From Salinibacterium sp. (lineage in GTDB: Bacteria; Actinomycetota; Actinomycetes; Actinomycetales; Microbacteriaceae): a stretch of 64,000 bases of DNA. Shown here one piece after another: positions 8,882 through 15,811 of this stretch (position 1 is the stretch's first letter; each line of letters starts with the position of its first letter). The DNA is taken from the NCBI GenBank assembly GCA_025351795.1, contig JANXVG010000029.1, positions 1 to 64,000 on the forward strand, given 5' to 3'. The translations under genes and the position numbers were made by a program. A model generated the notes under the pieces. It was not told the origin of the DNA, did not search any database, and worked only from the letters and a program-made list of their open reading frames with translations.

Positions 8882-9480
8882 GCGAAACTTCCCGTCAATC
8901 CGGTTCTACTAGAGATGGAACTCTGAAACACGATCGCAGAGTTGTTTGACCCCACGTCTTCCCTAAAAGCGAGCGTGAGGCCCTGGGTGCCTCGCAGCGA
9001 AAAAATTGTGGTGCTCCCGGAGAGCGGGGTGACCCCGCCAGACAGGCGGGTCCAACTGGCGAGAGCAGATGCCGTTGGCGCAGCGATAGCGCTGCTAGAC
9101 GACGTATAGCTGATGGTCTTTTGAGAAGCCGAGTAATACCACGCAACACACCTGCCACTGGCGACTGCTGCGTTTCCCACGACGAGCGCAACGACCATCT
9201 GATCTGAGCCGCTCGGGGTGGTGAGCTGGAATGGGATGGTGGTATTGACCGAGACGGCCGAGTTGCGGATACCGGACTCAATCGAGTTGGTCACGAGCTG
9301 GCCAGCAGACGTGGCCTGGCTGACGGTGCGAACAGAGTTCTCGGTCTTCGTCGAACTGAACATGATGCCGCCGACAACACTGAGAACCACGACGGTCAGG
9401 AGAGCAGCCACCATGAGCTCAACGAGTGTGAATCCGCTATCGTCACGAGATCTTCGGGCTATCGATGGCATGTCAGCCAC
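8872..9480 (-). CDS. PilW-like minor prepilin
   Basis: A 202-residue protein with a class III prepilin signal: basic leader MADMPSIARRSRDDS, cleavage after Gly in DSG-FTLVELMVAALL, Glu at +5 and a single hydrophobic helix with an extended alpha-1 (FSSTKTENSVRTVSQATSAG). The outer domain is Ser/Thr-rich and contains one Cys near the middle and one near the end (GSFACY), which could form the pilin disulphide loop. It overlaps the preceding minor pilin by eight bases and the following PilX-like gene by ten. In the usual order PilV-PilW-PilX it takes the PilW place. It is probably part of the pilus-initiation complex. Confidence 0.85.
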   Translation of the reverse strand: MADMPSIARRSRDDSGFTLVELMVAALLTVVVLSVVGGIMFSSTKTENSVRTVSQATSAGQLVTNSIESGIRNSAVSVNTTIPFQLTTPSGSDQMVVALVVGNAAVASGRCVAWYYSASQKTISYTSSSSAIAAPTASALASWTRLSGGVTPLSGSTTIFSLRGTQGLTLAFREDVGSNNSAIVFQSSISSRTGLTGSFACY

Positions 9481-9907
9481 CGTTCACGTAGATACGGGTG
9501 GTGAGCTGGGCGAGATTCTGTGACGTATCGGTGCGAGTGACCGTGACCGTGAATGTCACCGTGCCTGGCGTCGTGGCAGTGGGTACCGGGTTCGGGCAGG
9601 CGCCCACGATTTTGGTGACCTGTAGCGGAACTCCGCGATACAGACTAGCTGCGCCGACGGCGACGGCCGGCGTCGAGCCGAGCGCCGTGCACGTCGAGGC
9701 TTGCGCCCTGGCAAGATCCAACTGGCCATTGGCAAGCTGGATCGCGCTGGCAATAGTGGCCGTCTGAGAAGACTGCTTGAGTCCCTGAACGAGAAGCGGC
9801 AGCAGTGCGACAGAGAGCAACGCGAGAATGAACATCGAGACGACAATCTCGATCAGGCTGAATCCTGCGTCGGTCGAAGACGCGCTGTGCGCAGCTGGAT
9901 GCGTCAT
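9473..9907 (-). CDS. PilV-like minor prepilin
   Basis: A 144-residue prepilin when started at the ATG at 9907, which has a GAGGAGGG ribosome site; the ORF track start 23 codons upstream gives an unrelated leader. The leader MTHPAAHSASSTDAG is cleaved before FSLIEIVVSMFILALLSVAL, with Glu at +5. The alpha-1 helix continues through QGLKQSSQTATIASAIQLAN, and the outer domain holds two cysteines (STCTALG and ACPNPVP) suited to a disulphide. It is the first of three overlapping minor pilin genes after the pilin at 9992-10441. PilV is the closest functional analogue by position and by the N-terminal pattern. Confidence 0.85.
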   Translation of the reverse strand: MTHPAAHSASSTDAGFSLIEIVVSMFILALLSVALLPLLVQGLKQSSQTATIASAIQLANGQLDLARAQASTCTALGSTPAVAVGAASLYRGVPLQVTKIVGACPNPVPTATTPGTVTFTVTVTRTDTSQNLAQLTTRIYVNGG

Positions 9908-9991
9908 TGGCCCTCCTCGGCTTCGATGATCAGCGGGCGATATAGCTGTGGGGCACCACCACTGGCGGCACCCCACAACGTCGACAAACTG

Positions 9992-10441
9992 TTAGCCAGT
10001 AACTGCTGCGCAGGCCGCGGTGCCGGCCACCACTCCGCCGGAGTCGAGGATCTTGAACCAGTTGCCGGTACTCGACTTCTCGCTGATGCAGAATGCACCA
10101 GCACTGCTGGCAGTCACCGTGAATGCCGATGTGTTGTTCGATCCGGTGAAGCCGTAGGTGGAGAGGTCGGACGCCACGAGGTTGGTAGTGCCCGTCGAGA
10201 AGTACGCGCCGTTGTTGGCCGTTGCGTACGAGATGACCGCGATCTTGGCGTTGCCGAGGTCAGACTTGGCCGCGGCATCCTTTGCCTGGTTCTGCTGGCC
10301 GAGGAAGACCGGGATGGCGATCGCGGAAAGAATACCGATGATCAGAACGACGACAAGGAGTTCGATGAGAGTGAAGCCCTTTTCGTTGTTCTCGAGGCGG
10401 TCGCGCTTGGCGGCCATGGACTTGTGAATTGCAGAAATCAT
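9992..10441 (-). CDS. pilA: Type IVa major pilin, copy 1
   Basis: A 149-residue prepilin from the ATG at 10441 (MISAIHKSMAAKRDRLENNEKG), cleaved before FTLIELLVVVLIIGILSAIA. That segment has the invariant Glu at +5 and Pro at +22 (AIPVFLG). The mature part has the two-cysteine C-terminal loop (AFCISEKSS ... TAACAAVTG) of a type IVa pilin. The ribosome site is ACAGGAAA. It is paralogous to the gene at 10664-11086: the first 55 mature residues are almost identical and the outer domains diverge, so one may be the main subunit and the other a variant. The upstream region contains conserved control blocks (10495-10586). Confidence 0.95.
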   Translation of the reverse strand: MISAIHKSMAAKRDRLENNEKGFTLIELLVVVLIIGILSAIAIPVFLGQQNQAKDAAAKSDLGNAKIAVISYATANNGAYFSTGTTNLVASDLSTYGFTGSNNTSAFTVTASSAGAFCISEKSSTGNWFKILDSGGVVAGTAACAAVTG

Positions 10442-10494
10442 GTGTGTTTCCTGTTCCGTCGAGAAAGAATGGACAGGAGGCCCCCCAGTACTAC

Positions 10495-10586
10495 TGACCC
10501 CCACAGATGATTTTCCCGCCTTTCCGCCGCCCCGAACATCCCTCTTAGGGGGCACATCGGGCATAAACACGCCCCCAAAACGAGGG
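10495..10586 (-). promoter_or_regulatory. Conserved pilin upstream element, copy 1
   Basis: Three blocks are shared with the upstream region of the second pilin at nearly the same spacing: TGACCCCCAC (10495-10504), ACATCCCTC-N4-GGGGCA (10536-10554) and CGCCCCCAAAACGAGGG (10570-10586), written on the plus strand. The middle block begins 95 bases upstream of the start codon. The DNA between blocks is not conserved, which argues for binding sites and against simple duplication. The two outer blocks also occur upstream of the adhesin gene. The regulator is unknown. Confidence 0.55.
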
Positions 10587-10607
10587 CTACCGTGCGCTCT
10601 TTAGACC

Positions 10608-10650
10608 ATCCCTACAAAGAAACGAGGGTGTCGCTATCGCGACACCCTCA
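10608..10650 (-). terminator. Intrinsic terminator after pilin copy 2
   Basis: A perfect 11-base stem, GAGGGTGTCGC (10624-10634) with GCGACACCCTC (10639-10649) and loop TATC, lies 14 bases beyond the pilin stop. On the minus strand it is followed by GTTTCTTTG. It should end or attenuate transcripts coming from pilB-T-C-pilin, before the second pilin with its own control region. Confidence 0.85.
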
Positions 10651-10663
10651 TGATTCGGCTGGC

Positions 10664-11086
10664 CTATGCGACGTCAGTCGCGACGCAGCCTCCACTGGTG
10701 ACGCCGGTGGCATAGGTGGCCTTGAAGGTGGTTCCCGTTGCCGACGTAGCTTGGATGCAGAATCTGCTGGTGGTGGCTCCCAAGGTTATGGCGGTGCTCG
10801 TGACCGACGGGCTAGCGGCATAGCCCCACGTGGTGAGGTTCGCCAAGACAGACGTGTACGTGCCCTGATTCGCGGTTGCGTACGACACGAGGGCGACCTT
10901 GGCCGCGCTCACGTCGGACTTGGCTGCCGCGTCCTTAGCCTGATTCTGCTGGCCGAGGAACACCGGGATAGCGATCGCCGATAAGAGGCCAATGATCAGT
11001 ACCACAACGAGCAGTTCGATGAGCGTGAAGCCGGCGGCACCTCGCTGGCGGCGAGTCACGAGCGAGCGGTGAAGTCGAATCATCAT
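10664..11086 (-). CDS. pilA: Type IVa major pilin, copy 2
   Basis: A 140-residue prepilin starting at the ATG at 11086 (MMIRLHRSLVTRRQRGAAG) with cleavage before FTLIELLVVVLIIGLLSAIA, Glu at +5 and Pro at +22. The mature N-terminal half (AIPVFLGQQNQAKDAAAKSD) is nearly identical to copy 1, while the outer half differs, with its own cysteine pair (RFCIQATS ... GGCVATDVA). ACAGGAAC precedes the start. It is the first gene after pilC and is followed by a strong terminator, which separates its transcript from copy 1. The ORF track start at 11149 was rejected because it has no leader features. Confidence 0.95.
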   Translation of the reverse strand: MMIRLHRSLVTRRQRGAAGFTLIELLVVVLIIGLLSAIAIPVFLGQQNQAKDAAAKSDVSAAKVALVSYATANQGTYTSVLANLTTWGYAASPSVTSTAITLGATTSRFCIQATSATGTTFKATYATGVTSGGCVATDVA

Positions 11087-11139
11087 GTTCAGTTCCTGTT
11101 CAGTCAGACGTGCAGACAGAGATCCTCTAGTCGACTTCG

Positions 11140-11230
11140 TGACCCCCACCGTTCATGCTCCCGTACGAAGCAGACTCAGGTACATCCCTCAAAGTGGGGC
11201 AAAGACAGCAGAAACGCCCCCAGAATAGGG
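11140..11230 (-). promoter_or_regulatory. Conserved pilin upstream element, copy 2
   Basis: Contains TGACCCCCAC (11140-11149, far end 63 bases from the start codon, as in copy 1), ACATCCCTC-N5-GGGGCA (from 11182, 96 bases from the start) and CGCCCCCAGAATAGGG (11215-11230). Order and spacing match copy 1 to within about two bases. The distal block almost touches the pilC stop codon at 11238. Confidence 0.55.
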
Positions 11231-11237
11231 TGCTTGC

Positions 11238-12470
11238 CTAGTGAATCTGGTTGAAAATGGTGAAGATCGGCATGTACAGCGCGATGATCATGCCGCCGAT
11301 AATCACGCCGATCACGCCGATCATGAGCGGCTCGATGAGCGACGTAAGCTGCTCGGTCGTCGATTGTACCTCGTCATCGTAGAAATCGGCAATCTTGTTG
11401 AGCATTTGCTCCATCGAACCGGAATCCTCGCCCACCGCGATCATCTGCGTGACCATGGACGGGAAAATCGGCTCAGCCATCAGTGGCTCGGCGATTGTCT
11501 TACCGGCTCGCACCGAATCCTGCACCTTGCGTAGCGCGGTCTGGATTACCCAGTTTCCCGAAGTGTCGCCCACGATCGAGAGCGATTGCAGAACGGGTAC
11601 CCCAGAACCGGTCATCGTCGCGAAGTTGCGGGTGAACCGCGCAATCGCCACCTTACGAAACAGGTCACCGAACACCGGCAGCTTGAGCTTCAGCGGATCG
11701 AAGACACTGCGCACCTTGTCGGTGTTCTTGTTTCGCTTCCACCAGACCGTAAACGCGATGATCGCGACCACGAGAATCGGCCCGAGCCAGGTCATAGCCT
11801 CTGAAATGCCCACCAAGATGAGTGTCGGCACCGGTAAAGGAGCACCGAGGTCGGCAAACATCTTCTTGAACACCGGAACGATGAAGATGAGCATCGCCAC
11901 GACCGATACTAACGCCATGCAGAGAACGACGACGGGGTAGGTCATGGCGGACTTGATGGTGTTCCTCAACTTGACGTCGGCTTCGAACGTACCGGCGATC
12001 GACTCGAGAGACTGGTCGAGAAAGCCACCCGTTTCGCCAGCGCGGATGAGGTGAACCATGAGCGGTGGGAACACCCGGGAGTGCCTGGCAAGCGCCTCCG
12101 AGAACGACGAACCGGATTCCACCTGCTGGCGCACGGCATCCAGAGTCTTCTTGAGTGTCGTGTTCTCGGTCTGGTCGGCGAGAATCGTGAGCGCACGAAT
12201 GAGAGTCAGCCCGGCAGCAACCATTGTGGCCAACTGACGGCTCATGACTGCGAGATCCTTGAGGCCGACACCCTTCTCGAATACGCCGAGGTTGATCTCC
12301 ATGCGAAGCCCGGAGCCGCCGGCGGCCGCATCGATAGACACCGGCGATAGGCCCAGAGTGCGCATGCGTGACACTACTGCCGATTCGCTGGGTGCTTCGA
12401 TGCGCCCCTTGACGAGCTTGCCATTTGCGTCGCGCCCGCGATACGCCCACGCCTGAACTACTGTAGACAC
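11238..12470 (-). CDS. pilC: Type IV pilus inner-membrane platform protein PilC
   Basis: PilC (GspF family) is the membrane platform turned by the PilB and PilT motors to add or remove pilin. The 410-residue product has the N-terminal FAYRGRDANGKLVKG-type start (here WAYRGRDANGKLVKG) and two GspF domains (about 70-195 and 275-395). Each has a typical segment (SRQLATMVAAGLTLIRALTI; TRNFATMTGSGVPVLQSLSI), and membrane helices lie near 175-195, 220-240 and 380-400. It follows pilT by only three bases and precedes the first pilin, the standard BTC order. Confidence 0.96.
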   Translation of the reverse strand: MSTVVQAWAYRGRDANGKLVKGRIEAPSESAVVSRMRTLGLSPVSIDAAAGGSGLRMEINLGVFEKGVGLKDLAVMSRQLATMVAAGLTLIRALTILADQTENTTLKKTLDAVRQQVESGSSFSEALARHSRVFPPLMVHLIRAGETGGFLDQSLESIAGTFEADVKLRNTIKSAMTYPVVVLCMALVSVVAMLIFIVPVFKKMFADLGAPLPVPTLILVGISEAMTWLGPILVVAIIAFTVWWKRNKNTDKVRSVFDPLKLKLPVFGDLFRKVAIARFTRNFATMTGSGVPVLQSLSIVGDTSGNWVIQTALRKVQDSVRAGKTIAEPLMAEPIFPSMVTQMIAVGEDSGSMEQMLNKIADFYDDEVQSTTEQLTSLIEPLMIGVIGVIIGGMIIALYMPIFTIFNQIH

Positions 12471-12473
12471 CTG

Positions 12474-13931
12474 CTACCTCACTTCGTTGGTTGAAGCGAA
12501 TTCCTGACCGAGCTGGCGCCCCGTCGGTTCGGCTCGATGGACGAGCCTCTTGAACGTCTCGATGTCGTGCACCTTTTCCAGCGCCGCGCCGTGAGTGATG
12601 AGGCCCTCGTTGACCAGGTCGGCCAAATGCTGATCCATGGTGTGCATACCAAGAGAGCGCCCAGCCTGAATCGCCGTCGGAATCTGGAATGTCTTCCCTT
12701 CGCGGATGAGGTTGGCAATGGCCGGGGTGGTGGTCATTACCTCGGTCGCGACAACCCGGCCGCGACCGCTCGCACTCTTCACGAGGGTCTGGCATACGAC
12801 ACCGTGCAAAGTGGCGGCGAGCTGCGTGCGCACTTGCCCCTGTTGGTGAGGCGAAAAGACGTCGATTATGCGGTCGACAGTCTGCGGAGCATCCTGCGTG
12901 TGCAGAGTGGCGAACACCAGGTGGCCGGTTTCGGCGGCAGTGAGCGCAACCGAGATGGTCTCGAGGTCACGAAGCTCCCCAATCAAGATCACATCCGGGT
13001 CCTGACGCAGTATGTGCTTGAGTGCGGCTCCGAAACTGTGTGTGTCGTTGCCAACCTCGCGCTGATTGACGAGCGACTTGTGGTTGCCATGAAGAAACTC
13101 GATCGGGTCTTCAACTGTCATGATGTGGTCGGTACGGGTGCGGTTCACAAGATCGAGCAACGCGGCGAGCGTTGTCGATTTTCCAGAACCGGTTGGTCCG
13201 GTCACGAGCACGAGTCCGCGCGGCAGGGTTGCGAACGTGGCGACCGAGTCTGGTATTCCCAGATCCCGTAGCGTCTTGATCTCGGTCGGGATGAGGCGGA
13301 ACGCTGCACCCATCGAGTCGCGCTGCTGGTAGAGGTTTACGCGGAAGCGCGCGTTAATCGACACGGTATACGCGAAGTCGAGTTCGAGATCACGATCGAA
13401 AACCTCCTGCTGGGCGTGCGAGAGCAGGCTGCGCAGAGCGGAGGACACCTTGTCGGGGTTCCAGGGCACAGCGCCCGGAAGCGGGGTCAGAGCCCCATCA
13501 ATGCGCAGTAGCGGTACCGAGTTCACCGAGACGTGAAGATCGGATGCGTTCAAGCGCAGCACCTCCTGCAGCGCCACCATGAGATCCGCATCCGCGGTCA
13601 GACCGTCGTTGCGAGCCATCGCGGCAAGGTACGACTGCCGCACGAACTCGTTCGTCGGAACCGAAGGTGGAGCAAACATTGCTACTGGATCCGCATACAT
13701 GGGCGGAGCAAGAACGGGAGCCGCAAACATCGGGTCGGACATCAAGAAGGCGTTGGCCGACGGGGCAGGCGCAGCAACCGGGTCGCTGAACGGCTGCCGT
13801 GTCTCAGCCGCCGGTGGTGGCGGCGCGTCCATATAGTTCTTCGGTCGCTGTCTCAGCGATGGCGGCGAAAAAACTGGTGACTGTGTGCCGTCATCACCGC
13901 TGACAGGTATTTCGTAGACAGGATTGTTCAT
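12474..13931 (-). CDS. pilT: Type IV pilus retraction ATPase PilT with N-terminal extension
   Basis: PilT is the hexameric ATPase that powers pilus retraction and twitching. The family core begins near residue 118 (DLMVALQEVLRLNASDLHVS) and has Walker A VTGPTGSGKSTTL (about 247), the Asp box and Walker B DVILIGELRDLETI (about 310), the His box GHLVFATLHTQDAP, and the PilT-diagnostic AIANLIREGK. That last motif identifies it as the retraction motor and not a second PilB. The first 115 or so residues are an extra Pro/Ala/Met-rich stretch (MFAAPVLAPPMYADPVAMFAPP) absent from standard PilT; it may regulate or target the motor. The gene is 485 residues long against 340-370 for typical PilT. A GGGGGG ribosome site precedes the start. 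Confidence 0.95.
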   Translation of the reverse strand: MNNPVYEIPVSGDDGTQSPVFSPPSLRQRPKNYMDAPPPPAAETRQPFSDPVAAPAPSANAFLMSDPMFAAPVLAPPMYADPVAMFAPPSVPTNEFVRQSYLAAMARNDGLTADADLMVALQEVLRLNASDLHVSVNSVPLLRIDGALTPLPGAVPWNPDKVSSALRSLLSHAQQEVFDRDLELDFAYTVSINARFRVNLYQQRDSMGAAFRLIPTEIKTLRDLGIPDSVATFATLPRGLVLVTGPTGSGKSTTLAALLDLVNRTRTDHIMTVEDPIEFLHGNHKSLVNQREVGNDTHSFGAALKHILRQDPDVILIGELRDLETISVALTAAETGHLVFATLHTQDAPQTVDRIIDVFSPHQQGQVRTQLAATLHGVVCQTLVKSASGRGRVVATEVMTTTPAIANLIREGKTFQIPTAIQAGRSLGMHTMDQHLADLVNEGLITHGAALEKVHDIETFKRLVHRAEPTGRQLGQEFASTNEVR

Positions 13932-13950
13932 CTAGCATTCCCCCCAGGAA

Positions 13951-15621
13951 CTAGGCGACGACTCTCAGGATTTCTTCGACGGATGTGTGGCCGAGCTTAG
14001 CTTTGGCCCACCCGTCTTCGCGCAATGTGAGCATCCCCTGCTGCCGCGCAATTGTCGCAATCTCCGAACTGGACGCTCGTGCGACAGCAAGTCGTTCAAT
14101 TTCTTCGGTGACCGTCATGACCTCGTGGATTGCGATGCGCCCCCGATACCCGGTTTTGGAGCAGTTCGTGCAGCCCACCGCGCGGAACAGCGACGGTGGT
14201 GCCTCGGCGGGGTCGTAGCCCACGCGCAGATTGACGAGCTCTTGGGCGTCGTGCACATACGGTTGCTTGCAACGATCGCACAGCCGACGAGCAAGACGTT
14301 GAGCAACCACGCAATCGAGAGCCGAACCCACCAAAAACGGCTCGATATCCATTTCGATGAGTCGCGTGATTGCGCTTGGGGCGTCGTTTGTGTGGAGCGT
14401 GGAGAGCACGAGGTGACCGGTGAGCGATGCTTCAATGGCGATCTGTGCTGTCTCGTGGTCGCGAATCTCGCCGAGCAGCACCACATCCGGGTCGGATCGT
14501 AGGATGCTGCGCAGAGCACTCGCGAAGGTGAGCCCCGCCTTAGGGTTCACCTGCACTTGGTTGATTCCCGCCATGCGGTACTCGACCGGATCTTCAACCG
14601 TAATGACGTTGATCTCAGGACGTGCCACCGCGTGAAGAGTTGTGTACAGCGTCGTCGACTTGCCAGAGCCGGTGGGACCGGTGACGAGGATCATGCCGTA
14701 CGGCTTCGTGTAGGAAGCCTTATACGCCTGAAAATTGCGATCGAGCAAGTGCAATTCTTCCATGCCCATGCTCGTGTTCGAGTTGTCGAGGATTCGCATG
14801 ACGACCTTCTCGCCATACACCGTGGGCAGGGTAGCCACACGCAAATCGATCTTGCGCCCACCATGGCTGACCGACATGCGGCCATCCTGCGGCTTGCGGC
14901 GCTCGGCAATGTCAATGTCGGCCATGATTTTGAGGCGCGATATCACACCATTTTGAATCGCCTTTGGAGCGGTCTGCATCTCGTGGAGCACACCGTCAAT
15001 GCGGTAGCGAACCCGCACTTCGTGTTCACCCGGCTCGATGTGAATGTCAGACGCGTGGTCCTGAATTCCCTGACTGATCAACAGGTTGACGAAGCGCACG
15101 ATCGGCGCATCATCTTCACGCGGCTCATTCTCGCTCGCCAAGGCGAGGTCGCGCGAGCCGCTCTCTTCCTCAAGAGCCGTGGTGAGTGAGGTGAGCTCCC
15201 CATCGGCGCGGTGGTAGCGATCGATGGCCGCGCGCAGGTCAGCGCGCTCGGCGACGACCGCCCGAGCGTGCATTCGGGATGCGGCGCGCACGTCATCAAG
15301 CGCGAATACGTCGCCGGGGTCGACCATGGCCACCATGAGCTGGTTGCCGACAATGCCGATCGGAAGTACTTCGTGCCGGCGGCACATCGCGGCGGGAACA
15401 AGCGCCACCGCCGCGCGATCGATCGGATAGTCGAGCAGCTCTACGTACGGCAGTCCAGCCTGGGCAGCACGGGCTGACGCCAGTTGTGCCGGAGTAACGA
15501 CTCCACGGTCGAGAAGCTGCAGGATTGCTTGCTCGTCATGGCTGCGGTCACCGACAATCGAGTCGAGATTTTCAATCGGAACTATTCCGCGCAGAATCAA
15601 AATTTCGGTAAGCGACGCCAC
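13951..15621 (-). CDS. pilB: Type IV pilus extension ATPase PilB
   Basis: PilB (GspE family) is the hexameric motor for pilus assembly. The 556-residue product has an N-terminal MshEN/GspE-type domain (about 1-140), the Arg-rich N2 domain, Walker A VTGPTGSGKSTTLYTTL (about 310), Walker B VVLLGEIRDHETAQIA (about 380), the His box STLHTNDAPSAITRL, and the PilB-specific zinc tetrad (CDRC near 448 and CTNC near 485). It is the first gene of the pilus locus. A perfect TTGACA (complement of 15686-15691) lies about 65 bases upstream of the start, but I could not find a matching -10 at standard spacing. The run TGGGGGGTG upstream may serve as ribosome site. Confidence 0.97.
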   Translation of the reverse strand: MASLTEILILRGIVPIENLDSIVGDRSHDEQAILQLLDRGVVTPAQLASARAAQAGLPYVELLDYPIDRAAVALVPAAMCRRHEVLPIGIVGNQLMVAMVDPGDVFALDDVRAASRMHARAVVAERADLRAAIDRYHRADGELTSLTTALEEESGSRDLALASENEPREDDAPIVRFVNLLISQGIQDHASDIHIEPGEHEVRVRYRIDGVLHEMQTAPKAIQNGVISRLKIMADIDIAERRKPQDGRMSVSHGGRKIDLRVATLPTVYGEKVVMRILDNSNTSMGMEELHLLDRNFQAYKASYTKPYGMILVTGPTGSGKSTTLYTTLHAVARPEINVITVEDPVEYRMAGINQVQVNPKAGLTFASALRSILRSDPDVVLLGEIRDHETAQIAIEASLTGHLVLSTLHTNDAPSAITRLIEMDIEPFLVGSALDCVVAQRLARRLCDRCKQPYVHDAQELVNLRVGYDPAEAPPSLFRAVGCTNCSKTGYRGRIAIHEVMTVTEEIERLAVARASSSEIATIARQQGMLTLREDGWAKAKLGHTSVEEILRVVA

Positions 15622-15743
15622 GTGTGTTTCACCCCCCAGTGTGCGGCATGCAAGAAAGATGCCACAGCGCTAATTTATCCCGGCGTGTCAACTCGGGCCA
15701 GTCCCGCAATTGGGGGTGCTCGTGTGCTACGTACTGCGAGCAA

Positions 15744-15774
15744 CGAAAAGCCCTCGCAATGCGAGGGCTTTTCG
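15744..15774 (-). terminator. Strong intrinsic terminator after rpoC
   Basis: CGAAAAGCCCTCGC (15744-15757) pairs perfectly with GCGAGGGCTTTTCG (15761-15774) across a three-base loop. The stem ends in a T-run on either strand, so it is an efficient and probably bidirectional terminator. It lies 38 bases beyond the rpoC stop and isolates the rpoBC transcript from pilB. Confidence 0.93.
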
Positions 15775-15811
15775 TGTGGTGACGCTGGCGCGCACCTACC
15801 CAACCAGCGAT

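Noticed and set aside
9949-9977. Hairpin (GTGGGG/CCCCAC) between pilin copy 1 and the PilV-like gene
   Set aside because: Only six clean pairs followed by two mismatches and no T-run. It may attenuate but is not a convincing terminator.
15686-15691. Perfect TTGACA upstream of pilB as a full promoter
   Set aside because: No TAnnnT hexamer at 16-18 base spacing downstream. Kept only as a note in the pilB entry.
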